From Bacteroidota bacterium (lineage in GTDB: Bacteria > Bacteroidota > Bacteroidia > Chitinophagales > Chitinophagaceae): 17,778 nt of DNA. The translations under genes were made by a program, and so were the position numbers. The notes under the pieces are model-generated. The model saw nothing but the letters and a program-made list of their open reading frames with translations, was not told the origin of the DNA and made no database searches. Location: NCBI GenBank assembly GCA_023418315.1, contig JAEZZY010000054.1, forward strand, positions 1 through 17,778, read 5' to 3'. The stretch's first letter is position 1; every line of letters starts with the position of its first letter. Positions 15,601 through 17,778 of this stretch are shown here, in pieces.

Positions 15601-16857
15601 GGAAATGTAAGCACCGGTACACAACAATTTAACGCCAATTATAGTATTCCGCCTACTTCCCAAATGGGTCTTACCGGCATGAGAGTAGTGATGGAAAGTC
15701 TGTTTGGCAACCCCGATCCTTGCACTGCACCGATGGCAGGAGAGGTGGAAGATTATTTGGTAAATATAGACTTCCCTATATGCACCGGACCGGTGAATGC
15801 AGGTACAGCTCATCTTATAGATACGTCCGTTTGTGTGAATGAGCCGTTCAGAGTGATGGATACCAGCTATGAAAAACAGCTTTCGAGCACCGCCAGGATA
15901 TGGCAGTCTTCACCCGATAACAGTACCTGGAGCGATATATCCGGTACGGCACAGCAAGATACACTGCTGCAAAACGCACCCGCCGCTCACACTTACTACA
16001 GACTGAAAATGACTTGTACCTCTACCGGTGCCATTACTTATTCCAATGAAGTGCTGCTGAAAATCAAGCCTCCTTATTTCTGTTATTGCCATAGCTATGC
16101 GGATGGGGATGCTGCCGACCGTTCCGATCTGGGAGCCTTCTCTATAGGAAGCTTTGTAGTCAATAGCGGCGGGCCTCATCTTTCCAACCCCGGCGCTACA
16201 CGGTTTTATACTACCAACGACAACATCATCACCCTTTATCGCGATAGCGCCTATTCCGTAAATGCGTACCACATTATTAAAAATGCAGTGCAGCAAGATG
16301 CCAAAATAACTTTGTTTATAGACTATGACAATAATTTTGTGTATGACGCACCGGCAGAAAGAGTATGGACAGGCTATAGCGATGCGGCAAATGTATTTAT
16401 AGGCACTACGGTAACGATACCTTCCGGCGCTGTAAAAGGCGTGCTGACCGGCATGAGGCTCATCATCAATAACGATACGAACCCCAATACCCCGTCTGAC
16501 GAAGCCTGCGGTACCTATACCTCCGGCGAAACGGAAGACTATGTAGTAAGAATATGGGATAAGAACGACCCGCCCCCTACGTCCGTGCTTTCGCCGGAAG
16601 ATAGAATGAGCGTGGCGATTTTCCCGAATCCAGCAGAAGGAATATTTCATCTGAATTTTGTACATTCCCGACTTGGGAAAAGCATTACGGTGAAGATTGC
16701 AGATATGACCGGTCAGGAGGTGTATAGGAATCAATATTCTTTGAGCGGAAATGAATTAAAAACACAGATAGATTTGAGTGGATATGCAAAAGGAGTGTAT
16801 ATGGTGAAAATCATATCCGGTAGGGAAATCATTACTAAAAAGCTGGTGGTAAAATAA
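12610..16857 (+). CDS. Large multimodular secreted protein with T9SS sorting domain
   Basis: This 1415-residue cargo protein has a signal peptide (cleavage about A28/Q29). An unnamed beta-rich module follows (29-247; GFKVSSNGWVSF, LMPLWDNL). The rest is a chain of alternating modules: Ig-like 1 (248-342), a SWRRNDQG module (346-530), Ig-like 2 (532-625), a second SWRRNDQG module (629-797), Ig-like 3 (799-893), GEVED domain 1 (894-1055; GEVEDY at 1044), Ig-like 4 (1058-1155) and GEVED domain 2 (1158-1317; GETEDY at 1306). A type A T9SS C-terminal domain (1333-1415) opens IFPNP and ends GVYMVKI...KKLVVK. The role is unknown; adhesion or matrix function is plausible from the modules. GEVED 1 keeps a calcium-type DLDRDG (981-986), while GEVED 2 has DYDNNF (1238-1243). 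ATG 12610 is the only canonical start, as an in-frame TAA lies at 12598. No good Shine-Dalgarno sequence is seen. PorU and PorV from the same window would be its processing partners. Confidence 0.92.
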   Translation: MISLFASFPKKVVCFSVALMCLCGVVRAQNANQYSFVAVQGTFTSILGQSGVGTIPTIHGDDQISNGIVPFQFTFDFCGNSYTGFKVSSNGWVSFNSGVGSSLPVNSLANLNTIKPALMPLWDNLTGASAVGATGLFMTTGTAPNRIFTYECNNWGWNNNATTSVLSFQIKLYETTNVIEFLYHPESGNIITPAGATIGISDGNATPTFLTLNNASASPTASTTGFTTNISARPANGQIYRFTPPPPCNGIPPAAVVSPAGPISSCVAATITLSSILSPPASGVSYQWEESPTGAAPWTPIAGATQSTFSFNPSASSYYRLVTTCVSSAQTNVSNSVQVNVAPPVYAAIPYVQDFETWTGYCANMDIPQGSATNWSNKPATGDSSWRRNDQGATANWSATFGSYFPVSKSGSHSARFPSAAVSNSSFGNGVGNLDLYLDCSSTPGDKALYFYYINESFGFGCEDSLRVYLSTDGGANFSQIGVFDSSEDWKLATLPIVSDSANTIIRLSGYVSPFLDFTDIGVDSLYVALPCNGAPIAGTIAAVSNTCPGGNYTLIPVGTSMAGNLSYSWEESANGGVTWTAVPGATQQSYTTPALYTTMRYRMVVTCNGSGLSDTTNTVTITIVPPQYAALPYTESFENWMNNCDVFDVPSVNWINSPSTGDNSWRRNDQGMTAWSFMGGDYSPVAKHLNHSARFHSWNTTSTGNMELFVDCSGATGGKELQFYYINPTSFQDSLRVFLSTDGGLSFTLLAAYADAATWSLKALPFASNAPQTIIRFQGVGDWSDDIGIDEVKVLNPCTGAPVAGTVDSVKACIGQNFDLTLSGTSAAAGLSYQWQSSPDNITWTNVVNGNTARVTTVIAAPTYFRAIVTCSQSGLSDTSLSQFFDIAPFYLCYCVNVAQSFSPEDIGNVFVRRVSPLQTILNNGTASPLTNNATSVKGYTDYTGITPPSLYQGALYNFRMTAITQDVFFWGGTVSFYIDLDRDGVFNPATEKVAGGNVSTGTQQFNANYSIPPTSQMGLTGMRVVMESLFGNPDPCTAPMAGEVEDYLVNIDFPICTGPVNAGTAHLIDTSVCVNEPFRVMDTSYEKQLSSTARIWQSSPDNSTWSDISGTAQQDTLLQNAPAAHTYYRLKMTCTSTGAITYSNEVLLKIKPPYFCYCHSYADGDAADRSDLGAFSIGSFVVNSGGPHLSNPGATRFYTTNDNIITLYRDSAYSVNAYHIIKNAVQQDAKITLFIDYDNNFVYDAPAERVWTGYSDAANVFIGTTVTIPSGAVKGVLTGMRLIINNDTNPNTPSDEACGTYTSGETEDYVVRIWDKNDPPPTSVLSPEDRMSVAIFPNPAEGIFHLNFVHSRLGKSITVKIADMTGQEVYRNQYSLSGNELKTQIDLSGYAKGVYMVKIISGREIITKKLVVK
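13351..16080 (+). repeat. Repeated Ig-like modules (four copies, a fifth in the next gene)
   Basis: Four diverged copies begin at about 13351, 14203, 15004 and 15781, and a fifth at 17578 in the next gene. Most open with a C-[NT]-G-x-P-x-AG linker and share a central [YFS]xW[EQ][ES]S...W..[IV].G.[TA] core: SYQWEESPTG, SYSWEESANG, SYQWQSSPDN, RIWQSSPDN and SFQWEESTNG. Similarity is clear at protein level and partly visible in the DNA. Confidence 0.8.
13645..14997 (+). repeat. Duplicated SWRRNDQG module
   Basis: Two copies (about 13645-14200 and 14494-14997) share YAA[IL]PY, F-E-x-W, TGDxSWRRNDQG, HSARF, an L-x-[LV]-DCS strand, YYIN and DSLRV[YF]LSTDGG. The pattern resembles a jelly-roll, MAM-like carbohydrate- or protein-binding fold, but that is inference. 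Confidence 0.75.
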
Positions 16858-16974
16858 AGGGAAAAATTATTTTGATAATTGAATAATTTGGGGACAATTG
16901 ATATGCCATGAGTAACATTTAATCATGAATAATAGTATAAACATTGTAAGTATAATCTGTAAAACGCATCTGTA
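16858..16974. other. Spacer between the two cargo genes with an AT-rich dyad
   Basis: An 8-base inverted repeat (AAATTATT at 16864-16871, AATAATTT at 16882-16889) lies just after the stop of the first cargo gene. It is AT-only and lacks a clean T tract, so it is a weak terminator candidate. No exact TAnnTTTG box was found before the next gene. Confidence 0.3.
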
Positions 16975-17778
16975 ATGAAAAAAAAATTATTTGCAAAACT
17001 ATTTATATGGTGTATTTTATTGAGTAGTTCTATAGGGATTTCTGCTCAGACCATAAATTCGGTTTTTACCACCGGCGCACTTACTTCATTGAGTGCCAGC
17101 ACGGCAACCATAACGTTTGGTATTGAAAATACGAATGCTTTTCCGGTTGTTGTAACTGATGTAGGCTATTATGTGCCGGCAAACGATTCTCGTTCATGGT
17201 CATTGTGGTACACCTCTTCTCCTTTGACAGGGGCTCCGGGGAATATTGCGACATCCAATGGATGGACTCAAGTAGGCGGCCCTACACTTGTTACCAATAG
17301 CAGTGCTACGGGTGTGATTCCCTTATTAACCGGCCTTACGTTTCTTGTACCCGGAAATACAACCTACCGATTAGCATTAACGAGTAATGGCACATCTCTG
17401 AATTATTATGGCGCCGGTTCTGCTCCCAATAGTTTTTCTAATTCAGGAGTTAATTTATTAGTAGGCGATAATTCGGCAGGAGGTACGGGTAACATTGGAT
17501 GGTCAGGAGATCAGACGGGACCGACGTTTAATCCACGCTTTTTTTATGGATTTATCACTTTTATGCCTGCGATTCCTTGTAATGGCAAGCCTTTAGCCGG
17601 TACTACTACACCCGTAGGGCCATTGAGTAGCTGTATCGGCGGTTCGAGCACATTAACGACTACCGGTTATACCTTAGCTCAAAATATCAGTTTTCAATGG
17701 GAGGAGAGTACAAACGGCGGAGCTACGTGGACTCCTATATTCGGAGCTACGAATAATAGCTATACGGCAACGCCTATC
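16975..17778 (+). CDS. Second modular secreted protein, N-terminal 268 residues (runs off the window)
   Basis: The frame opens at ATG 16975 with MKKKLFAKLF, a hydrophobic core and a likely signal-peptidase site at A24/Q25 (ISAQ). Residues 25-200 form a Ser/Thr/Asn/Gly-rich beta-type module that I do not recognise and that differs from the first module of the preceding protein (TGALTSLSASTATITFGI near its start, NPRFFYGFITF near its end). From C202 a CNGKPLAGT linker leads into an Ig-like module with SFQWEESTNGGATWTPIFGA, plainly homologous to the Ig-like modules of the upstream gene. The frame is open at the window edge. By analogy it should continue with more modules and a T9SS sorting tail, which cannot be seen here. 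It lies 117 bases after its paralogue on the same strand. Confidence 0.88.
   Translation, partial: MKKKLFAKLFIWCILLSSSIGISAQTINSVFTTGALTSLSASTATITFGIENTNAFPVVVTDVGYYVPANDSRSWSLWYTSSPLTGAPGNIATSNGWTQVGGPTLVTNSSATGVIPLLTGLTFLVPGNTTYRLALTSNGTSLNYYGAGSAPNSFSNSGVNLLVGDNSAGGTGNIGWSGDQTGPTFNPRFFYGFITFMPAIPCNGKPLAGTTTPVGPLSSCIGGSSTLTTTGYTLAQNISFQWEESTNGGATWTPIFGATNNSYTATPI

Noticed and set aside
15910..16734. 274-residue open frame on the minus strand, antisense to the large cargo gene
   Set aside because: It is rich in Ile, His, Arg and Tyr with no recognisable motif, and it is the expected mirror of a Gly/Ala/Tyr-rich coding strand with strong domains (GEVED, sorting tail).
1..17778. Defence system, CRISPR array, prophage, transposon or tRNA
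   Set aside because: No transposase, integrase, nuclease cluster, regular spacer-repeat pattern or cloverleaf was seen; the region reads as stable chromosome with T9SS and housekeeping genes.

Overview
The window looks like a chromosomal segment from a gliding or type IX secretion (T9SS)-bearing member of the Bacteroidota, most likely the Chitinophagia or a related class. This rests on a gldJ-porU-porV cluster (found only in Bacteroidota), large secreted proteins with a C-terminal T9SS sorting domain, several exact matches to the Bacteroidota -7 promoter consensus TAnnTTTG, and start codons that mostly lack strong Shine-Dalgarno sequences. The taxonomic placement is inferred from content, not from a database search.

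Layout: 1-1251 holds the N-terminal two thirds of uvrB on the minus strand, cut by the window edge. A 329-base gene-free stretch follows, with an 8-base tandem repeat next to uvrB and a hairpin terminator facing gldJ. From about 1581 to 8385 lies a T9SS locus: gldJ (minus) is divergent from porU and porV (plus), and a GNAT acetyltransferase gene sits 11 bases after porV. The minus strand then carries what looks like one operon read from 12058 to 8998: a MurG-like glycosyltransferase that appears to start at a CTG codon, a single-chain glycyl-tRNA synthetase, and a cytoplasmic FKBP-type prolyl isomerase. Divergent from it are a 43-residue cysteine-rich lipoprotein gene and an 81-residue unknown gene.

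The right end (12610 to the edge) has two tandem paralogous genes for very large secreted proteins. The first is complete (1415 residues). It is a mosaic of Ig-like modules, two copies of a module with a SWRRNDQG signature, two GEVED domains and a T9SS sorting tail. The second is cut by the window edge but shares the signal-peptide architecture and the same Ig-like module.

Functionally, PorV (outer-membrane shuttle) and PorU (surface sortase) would handle export and anchoring of cargo such as the two large proteins in the same window, and GldJ belongs to the periplasmic or outer-membrane part of the gliding/secretion machine. The other genes are housekeeping or unassigned. I saw no RNA genes, CRISPR arrays, insertion sequences or recognisable defence systems. 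The points most worth a second look are the CTG start of the glycosyltransferase, three abutting dyads and an overlapping leader ORF in front of the large cargo gene, the short unassigned genes at 12110-12511, and the modular expansion at the right end.
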